8,926 nucleotides of DNA. Origin: Burkholderiales bacterium. Lineage in GTDB: Bacteria > Pseudomonadota > Gammaproteobacteria > Burkholderiales > JAEUOS01. The translations under genes and the position numbers were made by a program. The DNA is taken from positions 1 through 8,926 of the forward strand of contig CANGUJ010000134.1 of assembly GCA_947456845.1 (NCBI GenBank). Reading direction: 5' to 3'. The notes under the pieces are model-generated. The model made no database searches, was not told the origin of the DNA, and saw nothing but the letters and a program-made list of their open reading frames with translations. Positions 1-7,617 of this stretch are shown here, in pieces (positions within the stretch are counted from its first letter, which is position 1; every line of letters begins with the position of its first letter).

Positions 1-146
1 CACTTGGACGCGTCGACCACGTAGTTGCGCGAATCGTGGGTGATGGCCTGCACCGGGCAGATCGATTCGCAGGTGTTGCAGCGGATGCAGATCTCCGGGT
101 CGATCAGGTGCTGCTTGATGAGGGCGGGCTCGGCCGGTGCGTTCAT
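1..146 (-). CDS. boxA: BoxA, reductase component of benzoyl-CoA 2,3-epoxidase (N-terminal part, runs off the left edge)
   Basis: Only the first 48 residues lie in the window. They begin MNAPAEPALIKQHLIDPEIC and hold a classic 4Fe-4S ferredoxin motif, C20-x2-C23-x2-C26-x3-C30-P31. In the family, BoxA is a soluble iron-sulfur flavoprotein of about 400 residues that takes electrons from NADPH and passes them to the diiron oxygenase BoxB; the FAD/NAD(P)H domain would lie beyond base 1. The ATG at 146-144 follows a good ribosome binding site (AGGAGA, 155-150). It lies 93 bp downstream of the boxB stop, in the usual box gene neighbourhood, and is presumably co-transcribed with boxC and boxB. The short fragment would be ambiguous alone, since many ferredoxin domains share the motif, but position and N-terminal resemblance to known BoxA make the call firm. 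Confidence 0.93.
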   Translation of the reverse strand, partial: MNAPAEPALIKQHLIDPEICIRCNTCESICPVQAITHDSRNYVVDASK

Positions 147-190
147 GATTGTCTCCTGGTGGCTTTCATGTTCCGTCTGCCATGTCGGCA

Positions 191-226
191 CACCGCCGGT
201 ACAGCGTGGAAGCGATGCCGGCGGTG
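191..226. repeat. Perfect 9-bp inverted repeat in the boxB-boxA gap
   Basis: CACCGCCGG (191-199) and CCGGCGGTG (218-226) are exact reverse complements separated by an 18-base loop. The hairpin lies between the boxB stop and the boxA ribosome binding site. No T-run follows it on the transcribed (minus) strand, so it does not look like an intrinsic terminator. An intercistronic mRNA-stabilising or processing hairpin is possible; that role is inference. Confidence 0.5.
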
Positions 227-239
227 CCGCTGCGACTCG

Positions 240-1664
<1,425 letters not shown>

Positions 1665-1678
1665 GATGTACTCCTTGA

Positions 1679-1703
1679 TTGAGTGCCTGGGTTGAGTGCC
1701 TGG
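1679..1703. repeat. Short tandem direct repeat between boxC and boxB
   Basis: TTGAGTGCCTGG occurs at 1679-1690 and again at 1692-1703, a 13-base period. It lies in the 69-bp gap between the boxC stop and the boxB ribosome binding site. Slippage or a small local duplication is the likely origin; no function can be read from it. Confidence 0.55.
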
Positions 1704-1733
1704 CGATTGTCGCTGGGAAATGGTTGGGTTGCC

Positions 1734-3392
1734 TTAAACGCGGTTCCAGTCGAACTGGGCCTTGTCGCCCTTGCCGAACACCTTGAGCGCGCCCTTCTCG
1801 CCGACGGCGTTGGGGCGCTGGAAAATCCAGTTCTGCCAGGCGGTGAGCCGGCCGAACACGCGGGTGAACATGTTCTCGGGGCCGTTGAAGCGCAGGTTGG
1901 CTTCCATGCCGGTCAGCGCGTCGGGCGACATCGCCGCGCGCTCCTCGAGCGCGATGCGGATCTCGTCGGTCCAGTCGATGTCGTCGGGGTTGGAGGTCAC
2001 CAGGCCGAGCGCGAAGGCGGCATCGGCGTCGAGCGCCTGGCCGGCCCGGGCGCGGACGGCGTCGAGCGCCGGCGCTTCGTCGTAGAAGCGGCGTTGCAGG
2101 CGCGATTGGCCGGTCGCCATCGGATAGAAACCGAAATTGGTGTCCGAGACGGTGATCTTCGGCGCCCGCTCGGGCGTGTCCGGCAGGGCCAGCTGGTAGC
2201 TGCGGTCGCAGGCCAGAGCCAGCTCGAGGAAGGTGCCGGCGAAGCAGGAGCCCTGGTCGATGAGCGCGAACAGGCTGCGCGAAGAGACGTCCAGGCGGCT
2301 CAGGGTGCGGCGCAGCAAACCGATGGTCTCGCGTACCAGCCAGTGGTTCTTGTGGGCGACCAGCACCGCGTCTATCGCCAGCACCTGGGCGGCATCGCCC
2401 TCGGTGCGCAGGATCCAGGTGCCGATATCGAGCTCGTTGGTGCGCATCGAGAGGATCGCATCTTCGAGTTCACGTGCCAGGGCCAGCGGATACCAGTCGG
2501 CCCCCGCGGCTTCGATGGCGGCGATTTCGGCTTGCACCGGGGCGGTGGGCGCCTTGACGACGAAGGTCGCGAGGCGCTTGGCGCGGTCGATGTCCACACG
2601 CACATGGCCATAGGCAAGACTGTCGGCGGCGACCGTGCGTTGCAGGGGCGTCAGGGCCACGCCCTTGGCATCGGCCGGGCGGTCGCTTTTTTCCGCCAGC
2701 TCGAGTGCGCGCTTCTTCACCGTGGCGGCGAAGACAGCGGGCTTGGCGATTTCATCGACCAGGCGCCAGTCCTTGGCCTTCTTGCCGCGCACGCCTTCGG
2801 TGGTGGTGCAGAAGATGTCGGCCAGGTCGTGGCGCACGTGGCGCTTGTCGGTTACGCGGGTGAGTCCGCCGGTGCCGGGCAGCACGCCGAGCAGCGGCAC
2901 CTCGGGCAGGCTCACGGCCGAGGAGCGGTCATCGACGAGGATGATCTCGTCGCAGGCCAATGCCAGTTCGTAACCACCGCCGGCGCAGGCGCCGTTGACG
3001 GCCGCGAGGAATTTCAGGCCGCTGTATTTGGAGGAGTCCTCCAGCCCGTTGCGGGTTTCATTCGTGAACTTGCAGAAGTTCACTTTCCAGCCGTGGCTGG
3101 AGGTGCCCAGCATGTAGATGTTGGCGCCGGAGCAGAACACCTTGTCCTTGGCGCTGGTGATGACCACGGTGCGCACTTCGGGATGCTCGAAACGGATGCG
3201 GTTGATCGCGTCGTTGAGTTCGATGTCGACGCCCAAGTCATAGCTGTTGAGCTTGAGCTTGTAGCCCGGCTTCAACCCGCCGTTTTCGTCGAAATCCGCC
3301 GCCAGCGTGGCGATGGCGCCGTCGAAGGACAGCTTCCAGTGCTTGTAGAGGGAAGGATTGGTCTGGTAGTCGACGGTCTGCGGGTGGCTCAC
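1734..3392 (-). CDS. boxC: BoxC, 2,3-epoxybenzoyl-CoA dihydrolase
   Basis: 552 residues, the size expected of BoxC, a double-length crotonase-superfamily enzyme. It hydrolyses 2,3-epoxybenzoyl-CoA with ring opening to 3,4-dehydroadipyl-CoA semialdehyde and formate, without oxygen. The N-terminal half shows crotonase CoA-binding and oxyanion-hole segments: FCSGANIYML (86-95), NGACAGGGYE (133-142) and SLPEVPLLGVLPGTGG (161-176). A weaker crotonase-like repeat lies in the second half, including QGSCFAGTFLELALACD. The start is GTG at 3392-3390: codons around it read ATC-GTG-AGC-CAC, no in-frame ATG is nearby, and AAGGAG lies seven bases upstream. It is the first gene of the box operon, about 88 nt downstream of the predicted transcription start, and is followed by boxB and boxA. 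Length and neighbours separate it from ordinary enoyl-CoA hydratases of about 260 residues. Confidence 0.96.
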   Translation of the reverse strand: MSHPQTVDYQTNPSLYKHWKLSFDGAIATLAADFDENGGLKPGYKLKLNSYDLGVDIELNDAINRIRFEHPEVRTVVITSAKDKVFCSGANIYMLGTSSHGWKVNFCKFTNETRNGLEDSSKYSGLKFLAAVNGACAGGGYELALACDEIILVDDRSSAVSLPEVPLLGVLPGTGGLTRVTDKRHVRHDLADIFCTTTEGVRGKKAKDWRLVDEIAKPAVFAATVKKRALELAEKSDRPADAKGVALTPLQRTVAADSLAYGHVRVDIDRAKRLATFVVKAPTAPVQAEIAAIEAAGADWYPLALARELEDAILSMRTNELDIGTWILRTEGDAAQVLAIDAVLVAHKNHWLVRETIGLLRRTLSRLDVSSRSLFALIDQGSCFAGTFLELALACDRSYQLALPDTPERAPKITVSDTNFGFYPMATGQSRLQRRFYDEAPALDAVRARAGQALDADAAFALGLVTSNPDDIDWTDEIRIALEERAAMSPDALTGMEANLRFNGPENMFTRVFGRLTAWQNWIFQRPNAVGEKGALKVFGKGDKAQFDWNRV

Positions 3393-3484
3393 GATGGGTC
3401 TCCTTGAATGGGTTGCGGCGTCGGGTTGGATGCGGGGCCGGGTCTGGTGGTCAGGGTTTCAGCGTGGTTTCAATCACGATGTGT

Positions 3485-3496
3485 GCATAATATTGC
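3485..3496. promoter_or_regulatory. Putative BoxR operator over the boxC -10 element
   Basis: GCATAATATTGC is an imperfect copy of the GCAAT-N2-ATTGC palindrome and covers the -10 hexamer of the box promoter. A bound regulator would block RNA polymerase. Assignment to BoxR is inferred from similarity to the better sites and from the neighbouring gene. Confidence 0.5.
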
Positions 3497-3515
3497 CTGT
3501 AATTTTTCGTGTCAA
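3487..3515 (-). promoter_or_regulatory. Sigma-70-type promoter of the boxCBA operon
   Basis: On the minus strand TTGACA (3515-3510) and TATTAT (3492-3487) are separated by exactly 17 bases, in an AT-rich island within otherwise GC-rich DNA. The start of transcription is expected near 3480, giving boxC a leader of about 88 nt. Putative BoxR operators overlap the -10 hexamer and abut the -35 hexamer. Confidence 0.8.
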
Positions 3516-3527
3516 GCAATTTATTGC
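3516..3527. promoter_or_regulatory. Putative BoxR operator abutting the boxC -35 element
   Basis: GCAATTTATTGC is a 5-bp-arm palindrome immediately upstream of TTGACA on the minus strand. With the -35 hexamer and two flanking bases it forms a 20-base block (3529-3510, minus) that differs at one position from the block at 4603-4622 in front of the bclA operon. Confidence 0.65.
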
Positions 3528-3537
3528 ATATCACATC

Positions 3538-3549
3538 GCATATATTTTG
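3538..3549. promoter_or_regulatory. Degenerate third operator-like site upstream of the boxC promoter
   Basis: GCATATATTTTG resembles the palindrome in its left half only. Its start is 22 bases from the site at 3516, which is 31 bases from the site at 3485. These distances are about two and three helical turns, which would place all three on one face of the DNA. This is the weakest of the set. Confidence 0.3.
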
Positions 3550-3618
3550 ATCCTGGCTCCGCGCCCGTTTTTCCTTCCCCATTTCTGAAGGCGTGCAGTG
3601 CCCGGATTCGGCTTCCCT

Positions 3619-4518
3619 TCAGGCGGGCAACCGCAGCGCACCGCGCGCCACCTGCCGCAGCAGGGCGAACGAATCGGTCAGCGACTGCGCGCTGGTGTTC
3701 ACGGTGAACTCCGCCTTGGAATAGAAGGCGGCACGTCCGGCCAGGATGCGTTTCAGGTCTTCCATGGCTTCGGCGCTGGCCGCCATCGGCCGCATGTCGC
3801 CCTGGGCGGCAACGCGCTGCATGTGGTCCTCCGGCTCGGCTTGCAGCCAGATGGTGGTGCAGTGGGCGAGCAGCAGGTTGAAGGTGGCGGCGTCGGACAC
3901 CAGGCCGCCCGGGATGGCGAGCACCGCCTCGCTGTGGATCTGTATCGCTTCTTCGAGAGCGCGGCGTTCGTAGCGACGGTATGCGTTCTGTCCGTAGAGC
4001 GCCTGGATTTCCGCCACCGAGCAGCCGGCGAATTTCTCGATGTCCTGCGACAGTTCGACGAAGGGGAAGCCGAGGTCATCGGCCAGCATCTGGCCGAGTG
4101 TCGACTTGCCTGCCCCGCGCAGGCCCACCAGGGCAATGCGCGAACTGCGCTGCGCGTTGCCCCCTCCTGTGCCGAACAATTCACCGACGGCGATGCGCGC
4201 ACGCCGGAGTTCGGCTTCGTCCCGGCGCTCCAGCAGTTCGCGCAACAGCAACCACTCGGGTGACGACGTGGTGACGTCACCGATGAGTTCGGCCAGGGGG
4301 CAATGCAGCGCCTCCGCCACCTGCACCAGCACGATGATGGAGGCGTTGCCGACGCCGTATTCGAGGTTGGCCCAGTGGCGCTCGGACACGCCGGCCGCTT
4401 GCGCGGCGGCCTTGCGTGTCATGCCGCGGCGGGCGCGCAGGGCGCGAACGCGCTCGCCGAGCGCGACGAGGAACGGGTGCTTTTCGCTTTCGTCAGGCTG
4501 CCTGGCTGAAGGATTCAT
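3619..4518 (-). CDS. boxR: BoxR, benzoyl-CoA-responsive transcriptional regulator (HTH plus shikimate-kinase-like domain)
   Basis: Start chosen at ATG 4518, giving 299 residues, close to known BoxR and BzdR proteins. An open frame continues upstream to 4626, but that extension reads through the divergent promoter and operator and has low-complexity sequence. Residues about 17-80 form an HTH_3/XRE-type DNA-binding domain (RKAAAQAAGVSERHWANLEY). After a linker, residues about 126-295 resemble shikimate kinase with an intact Walker A motif, GLRGAGKST (132-140). In BzdR/BoxR this domain binds benzoyl-CoA and relieves repression. Kinase activity is doubtful: the substrate GGG loop is PGG here (203-205, in AIPGGLV) and the Asp-containing shikimate motif reads ELSQDIEK (155-162). 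The Shine-Dalgarno is weak (AGGGGA, about 12 bases upstream). The gene lies between two promoters with shared operators, so it probably controls both operons and itself. Confidence 0.92.
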   Translation of the reverse strand: MNPSARQPDESEKHPFLVALGERVRALRARRGMTRKAAAQAAGVSERHWANLEYGVGNASIIVLVQVAEALHCPLAELIGDVTTSSPEWLLLRELLERRDEAELRRARIAVGELFGTGGGNAQRSSRIALVGLRGAGKSTLGQMLADDLGFPFVELSQDIEKFAGCSVAEIQALYGQNAYRRYERRALEEAIQIHSEAVLAIPGGLVSDAATFNLLLAHCTTIWLQAEPEDHMQRVAAQGDMRPMAASAEAMEDLKRILAGRAAFYSKAEFTVNTSAQSLTDSFALLRQVARGALRLPA

Positions 4519-4592
4519 GGGCGGATGCGGTCCCCTGGCGAGCCGCCTGGCCTTGGGGGGAGCGGAACGTGGCGTGTCGGTATGGAATGAAG

Positions 4593-4602
4593 GTTTCGAA
4601 AC
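4593..4602. repeat. 10-bp perfect palindrome next to the bcl operator
   Basis: GTTTCGAAAC reads the same on both strands and ends two bases before the palindrome at 4605-4616. It has no counterpart at the box promoter. It could be part of a boxR promoter or operator, a site for another regulator, or chance. Confidence 0.4.
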
Positions 4603-4604
4603 AT

Positions 4605-4616
4605 GCAATATATTGC
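4605..4616. promoter_or_regulatory. Putative BoxR operator, perfect palindrome, in the boxR-bcl divergent region
   Basis: GCAATATATTGC is a perfect 12-bp palindrome directly joined to the -35 hexamer TTGACA (4617-4622) of the rightward promoter, and lies 87 bp upstream of the boxR start. It can therefore control the bcl operon and boxR together. A degenerate second copy, GCTTTATAGTTC at 4636-4647, overlaps the -10 hexamer. The TGCA at its left edge (4604-4607) matches the core element I recall for BzdR operators. Confidence 0.65.
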
Positions 4617-4645
4617 TTGACATCAAATTTTTTGCGCTTTATAGT
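4617..4645 (+). promoter_or_regulatory. Sigma-70-type promoter of the DUF4863-bclA operon
   Basis: TTGACA (4617-4622), a 17-base spacer and TATAGT (4640-4645) form a near-consensus promoter. Transcription should start near 4652, leaving a leader of about 130 nt before the ATG at 4785. The hexamer pair and spacer length match the box promoter closely. No comparably strong leftward promoter for boxR could be found. Confidence 0.8.
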
Positions 4646-4784
4646 TCATGGAAGCACAATAATTCATATCCCGGTTTTTCACAAGGCCTCCCAGATATCC
4701 TGGCTGCGTGCATCCCAGGGCTCGGCGGAAACCATTGCGACAAGGCTGCCTGCAACCTACTACCCATGATCGGAGTTGCTTGAC

Positions 4785-5255
4785 ATGTCCCCTTCGGAAT
4801 TCAAGGATCAAATCGCCGCGGTGAGCGCGCAGATCGGCGGCCGGCCGCTCGACGCCAACCTCGAGGCCTGGCTGAACGCCGAGCACGGTGCGGGCAGCGC
4901 CACCTACGCGCGCCTGAAAAGTGCCTGCGAGGCGGGTGTCGCCGAGGGCTGGCTGTGCGACCGTGAAGGCGGGGGCATCAGGTACGGCCGGGTCTGCAAG
5001 CCGGCGCCGGAGTTGCACGGCTTCTCCGTCGATGTCGTGGACATGCAGGACATCGCCGGGCCGCACCATGTCCACCCGAACGGCGAGATCGACCTGATCA
5101 TGCCCCAGGAAGGCAACGCCACGTTCGACGGCCGGCCCGCCGGCTGGCTGGTGTACGCCCCGGGCAGCGCGCACCGACCCACCGTTGCGCAGGGCCGCGC
5201 GCTGGTGCTCTACCTGCTGCCCGAAGGCCGGATCGAATTCACCCGCTCCACCTGA
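4785..5255 (+). CDS. DUF4863 family cupin-type protein, related to 4-hydroxylaminobenzoate lyase
   Basis: 156 residues from ATG 4785, preceded by GGAG (4772-4775) at nine bases; an in-frame TTG at 4776 abuts that site and is rejected. The C-terminal half has cupin motifs. Motif 1 is GPHHVHPNGEIDLI (92-105), with metal-ligand candidates H95, H97 and E101. Motif 2 is GWLVYAPGSAH (120-130), with H130. The N-terminal part is predicted helical and is not recognised as a separate domain. I recall this family being found beside bclA in box clusters and being annotated as p-hydroxylaminobenzoate lyase after PnbB of nitrobenzoate degraders, but no nitrobenzoate gene is visible here. A role in benzoate metabolism, such as handling a side product or binding an intermediate, is inference. 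It is the first gene of the operon, 36 bp before bclA. Confidence 0.82.
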   Translation: MSPSEFKDQIAAVSAQIGGRPLDANLEAWLNAEHGAGSATYARLKSACEAGVAEGWLCDREGGGIRYGRVCKPAPELHGFSVDVVDMQDIAGPHHVHPNGEIDLIMPQEGNATFDGRPAGWLVYAPGSAHRPTVAQGRALVLYLLPEGRIEFTRST

Positions 5256-5291
5256 CCCCGAAAGAAAACGACAACCCCTGAGGAGACCGCG

Positions 5292-6875
5292 ATGACCCTG
5301 AATGACATCCCCGCCCCGGAGGCGCGTTTCAACTTCGCCCGGCACCTGATCGAGCGCAACGCCGGGCGCGCCGCCAAGACCGCCTTCATCGACGATTACG
5401 GCACCCTGAGCTACGGCGACCTGGCCGAGCGCGTTCGCCGGGTCGCCGCCGCCCTGCGCGCCGCCGATGTGCGCCGCGAGGAGCGGGTGCTGTTGCTGAT
5501 GCACGACTGCGCGGACTGGCCGGTCGCGTTCCTGGGCGCCCTGTACGCCGGCGTGGTTCCGGTCGCGGTCAACACGCTGCTGACCGCCGAAGACTATGCC
5601 TTCATGCTCGAGAACAGCCGTTCCCGGGCGGTGTTCGTTTCCGGGGCCTTGCTGCCGGTGCTGGAGGCCGCGCTCGCCCTGGCGCCCGCGGGCGTCAGGG
5701 CCGAGGTTGGAACCATCATCGTCTCGCATCCGGCGGCGGGGACGGCGCTCCCCGCGAATGCGCGGGATCTCGAGGCCTGCATCGCCGCGCAGGCGCCGCT
5801 CGCGGAGTGCGCCGCCACCGGTCCCGACGAACCGGCCTTCTGGCTCTACTCTTCCGGCTCGACCGGCCGGCCCAAGGGCGCGGTGCATACCAACGCCAAC
5901 CTGTACTGGACTGCCGAGCTGTACGGCACGCGCCTGTTGCAGATCAGGGAGAGCGACACCTGCTTTTCCGCCGCCAAACTGTTCTTCGCCTATGGCCTGG
6001 GCAACGGCCTGTCGTTCCCGATGAGCGTGGGCGCGACCACGGTCCTGATGGCTGAACGCCCGACCCCTGACGCCACCTTCAAGCGCTGGATCGAGCACAA
6101 GCCGACGATTTTCTTCGGGGCGCCCACCGGATTCGCCGGGATGCTCGCCTCGCCTAATCTGCCGGCCCGGAACCAGGTGGCGCTGCGCATGGTCTCCTCG
6201 GCGGGCGAGGCGCTGCCGGCGGAACTCGGCGAGCGCTTCACCGCACACTTCGGCGTTGAAGTCATCGACGGCATCGGTTCGACCGAGATGTTGCATGTCT
6301 TCCTGTCGAACGCGCCGGGCCGGGTGCGCTACGGCACCACCGGCTGGCCGGTGCCCGGCTACGAGATCGAGCTGCGCGGCGAGGATGGTCGGGTGGTGGC
6401 GGACGGCGAAACCGGCGACCTCTACATCAAGGGCCCGAGCGCCGCGCTGATGTACTGGGGCAACCGCGACAAATCGCGCGACACCTTCCAGGGCGCATGG
6501 ACCAAGAGCGGCGACAAGTACGTACGCAACGAGGACGTCAGCTACACCTACTCCGGCCGCAGCGACGACATGCTCAAGGTCAGCGGAATCTACGTCTCGC
6601 CGTTTGAAGTGGAAGCCACCGTCGCGCAGCATCCCGCCGTGCTCGAGGCCGCGGTCATCGGCGTCACCGACGCGGAAGGCTTGACCAAAACCAAGGCCTT
6701 CGTGGTGCTCAAACCCGGGCAGACGGCGAGCGACGCGGAACTCAAGGCCTTTGTCAAGGACCGGCTCGCCCCCTACAAATACCCGCGCTTCATCGAGATC
6801 ATTGCCGAGCTGCCGAAGACGGCCACCGGCAAGATCCAGCGTTTCAAGCTGCGCGACATCGAATCCAGGCGCTGA
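5292..6875 (+). CDS. bclA: Benzoate-CoA ligase
   Basis: 527 residues, the normal length for bacterial benzoate-CoA ligases of the ANL adenylating superfamily. It activates benzoate with ATP and CoA to benzoyl-CoA, AMP and PPi, the entry step for both the aerobic box and the anaerobic benzoyl-CoA routes. Motifs in order: P-loop YSSGSTGRPKGAVHT (186-200), FFGAPTG (274-280), GIGSTEM (327-333), hinge SGRSDDMLKVSGIYVSP (421-437), and C-terminal catalytic lysine K514 in KTATGKIQRFK. ATG 5292 follows AGGAGA (5281-5286). It is 36 bp downstream of the DUF4863 gene and under the same promoter. A 4-hydroxybenzoate- or cyclohexanecarboxylate-CoA ligase would look similar, but adjacency to boxR and boxCBA favours benzoate. 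No intrinsic terminator was recognised after the stop. Confidence 0.95.
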   Translation: MTLNDIPAPEARFNFARHLIERNAGRAAKTAFIDDYGTLSYGDLAERVRRVAAALRAADVRREERVLLLMHDCADWPVAFLGALYAGVVPVAVNTLLTAEDYAFMLENSRSRAVFVSGALLPVLEAALALAPAGVRAEVGTIIVSHPAAGTALPANARDLEACIAAQAPLAECAATGPDEPAFWLYSSGSTGRPKGAVHTNANLYWTAELYGTRLLQIRESDTCFSAAKLFFAYGLGNGLSFPMSVGATTVLMAERPTPDATFKRWIEHKPTIFFGAPTGFAGMLASPNLPARNQVALRMVSSAGEALPAELGERFTAHFGVEVIDGIGSTEMLHVFLSNAPGRVRYGTTGWPVPGYEIELRGEDGRVVADGETGDLYIKGPSAALMYWGNRDKSRDTFQGAWTKSGDKYVRNEDVSYTYSGRSDDMLKVSGIYVSPFEVEATVAQHPAVLEAAVIGVTDAEGLTKTKAFVVLKPGQTASDAELKAFVKDRLAPYKYPRFIEIIAELPKTATGKIQRFKLRDIESRR

Positions 6876-7015
6876 CCCGGGAAAACGCATCATCACAACC
6901 GATCGAATCCGGGGCCGGCTGGACGGGACCCTGGCGTTCCCCTTGCGGGCGCCTTCGGACCGCGCCGTGGTCCTGCAAAAAGGCGTGGTGGCCCTCACCG
7001 GCGCGCCGCGCATGC

Positions 7016-7609
7016 TCGGCGCCGCTGGCCTGCGCCGGCGTCACCACCTACAGTGCGCTGCGCAAGTTCGGCGCGCGCCTGACGACCGACCCGGTGGTCA
7101 TCATCGGCGCGGGCGGGCTCGGGCTGATGGCCCTCGAGGTGCTCAGGGCGATGGGCGGGCGGGGGGCGATCGTGGTCGATATCGATCCCGCCAAGCGCGC
7201 CGCCGCGCTGGCCGCGGGCGCGCTGGCGGCGGTCGATGCCCGGGCGCCGGATGCGGCGCAGCAGATCGTCGCGGCCACCGGCGGCGCGCGTGCGGTGCTC
7301 GACCTGGTCGGCGCAACGTCCACGGTCAGCCTGGCCATCGCGGCCAGCGCGCGCGGCGGCCATGTGGTCGTGTGCGGCCTGATGGGCGGCGACATCACGC
7401 TGGCCCTGCCGGTGATCCCGATGCGGCCGTTGACCCTGCAGGGCAGCTATGTCGGCACCCTGCAGGAACTCGGCGAACTGGTCGCGCTGGCGCGCTCGCG
7501 CGGCATGCGGCCGATCCCGGTCACGCGCCGGCCGCTCGAGGAGGCCAACGCGGCCCTCGACGACCTGCACCACGGCCGCGTGGTGGGCAGGACCGTGCTC
7601 ATCCCCTGA
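7016..7609 (+). pseudogene. N-terminally truncated zinc-type (MDR) alcohol dehydrogenase remnant
   Basis: From about base 7016 the frame reads PLACAGVTTYSALRKFG, then a Rossmann dinucleotide-binding segment VVIIGAGGLGLMALEVL with the GxGxxG loop and VVDID, whose acidic end of beta-2 suggests NAD. It continues through a normal MDR C-terminus to TGA at 7607-7609. Family members have about 340-350 residues; roughly the first 140-150 are missing, including the catalytic-domain zinc ligands. The 137 bp between the bclA stop and 7013 encode no recognisable dehydrogenase sequence in any frame I read. No ATG precedes the homology in frame; the first GTG (7094) lies at the Rossmann fold itself. The remaining 198 codons are free of stops, so truncation may be recent or the domain may still be expressed. 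The likeliest cause is a deletion between bclA and this gene; an assembly error is the alternative. Confidence 0.75.
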
Positions 7610-7617
7610 CCGGCACG

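Noticed and set aside
3585..3622. Inverted repeat CTGAAGG/CCTTCAG around the boxR stop as a terminator
   Set aside because: Arms of only 7 bp with a 24-base loop and no T-run on the boxR strand; too weak to call a terminator.
4519..4626. An N-terminal extension of boxR by 36 residues
   Set aside because: It would put coding sequence through the palindrome at 4605-4616 and up to the -35 of the divergent promoter. The 299-residue form from 4518 matches BoxR/BzdR lengths, and homology begins just inside it.
4560..4640. A leftward sigma-70 promoter for boxR
   Set aside because: Minus-strand hexamers here (for example TTGCAT or TTGATG with poorly matching -10s) do not reach a credible consensus at 16-18 base spacing. 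A promoter must exist but cannot be placed by eye.
4623..7013. A 796-codon open frame on the minus strand covering the DUF4863 and bclA genes
   Set aside because: It is antisense to two genes with clear family motifs, has arginine/glycine/alanine-rich low-information sequence with no domain, and arises from the strong GC bias at third codon positions. Similar long antisense frames over boxB (36-1682) and boxC (1683-3407) were rejected for the same reason.
6876..7015. Possible N-terminal dehydrogenase sequence in another frame (a simple frameshift)
   Set aside because: All three forward frames were read; none shows the MDR N-terminal zinc-site motifs, and 137 bp is too short to hold the missing 140-150 residues, so a deletion fits better than a frameshift.
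6751..7617. An upstream extension of the alpha/beta hydrolase frame into the bclA 3' end
   Set aside because: The frame is open only because stops are rare at this GC content. The codons overlap bclA and the dehydrogenase remnant out of frame and show no hydrolase homology; the fold begins right at the ATG at 7618.
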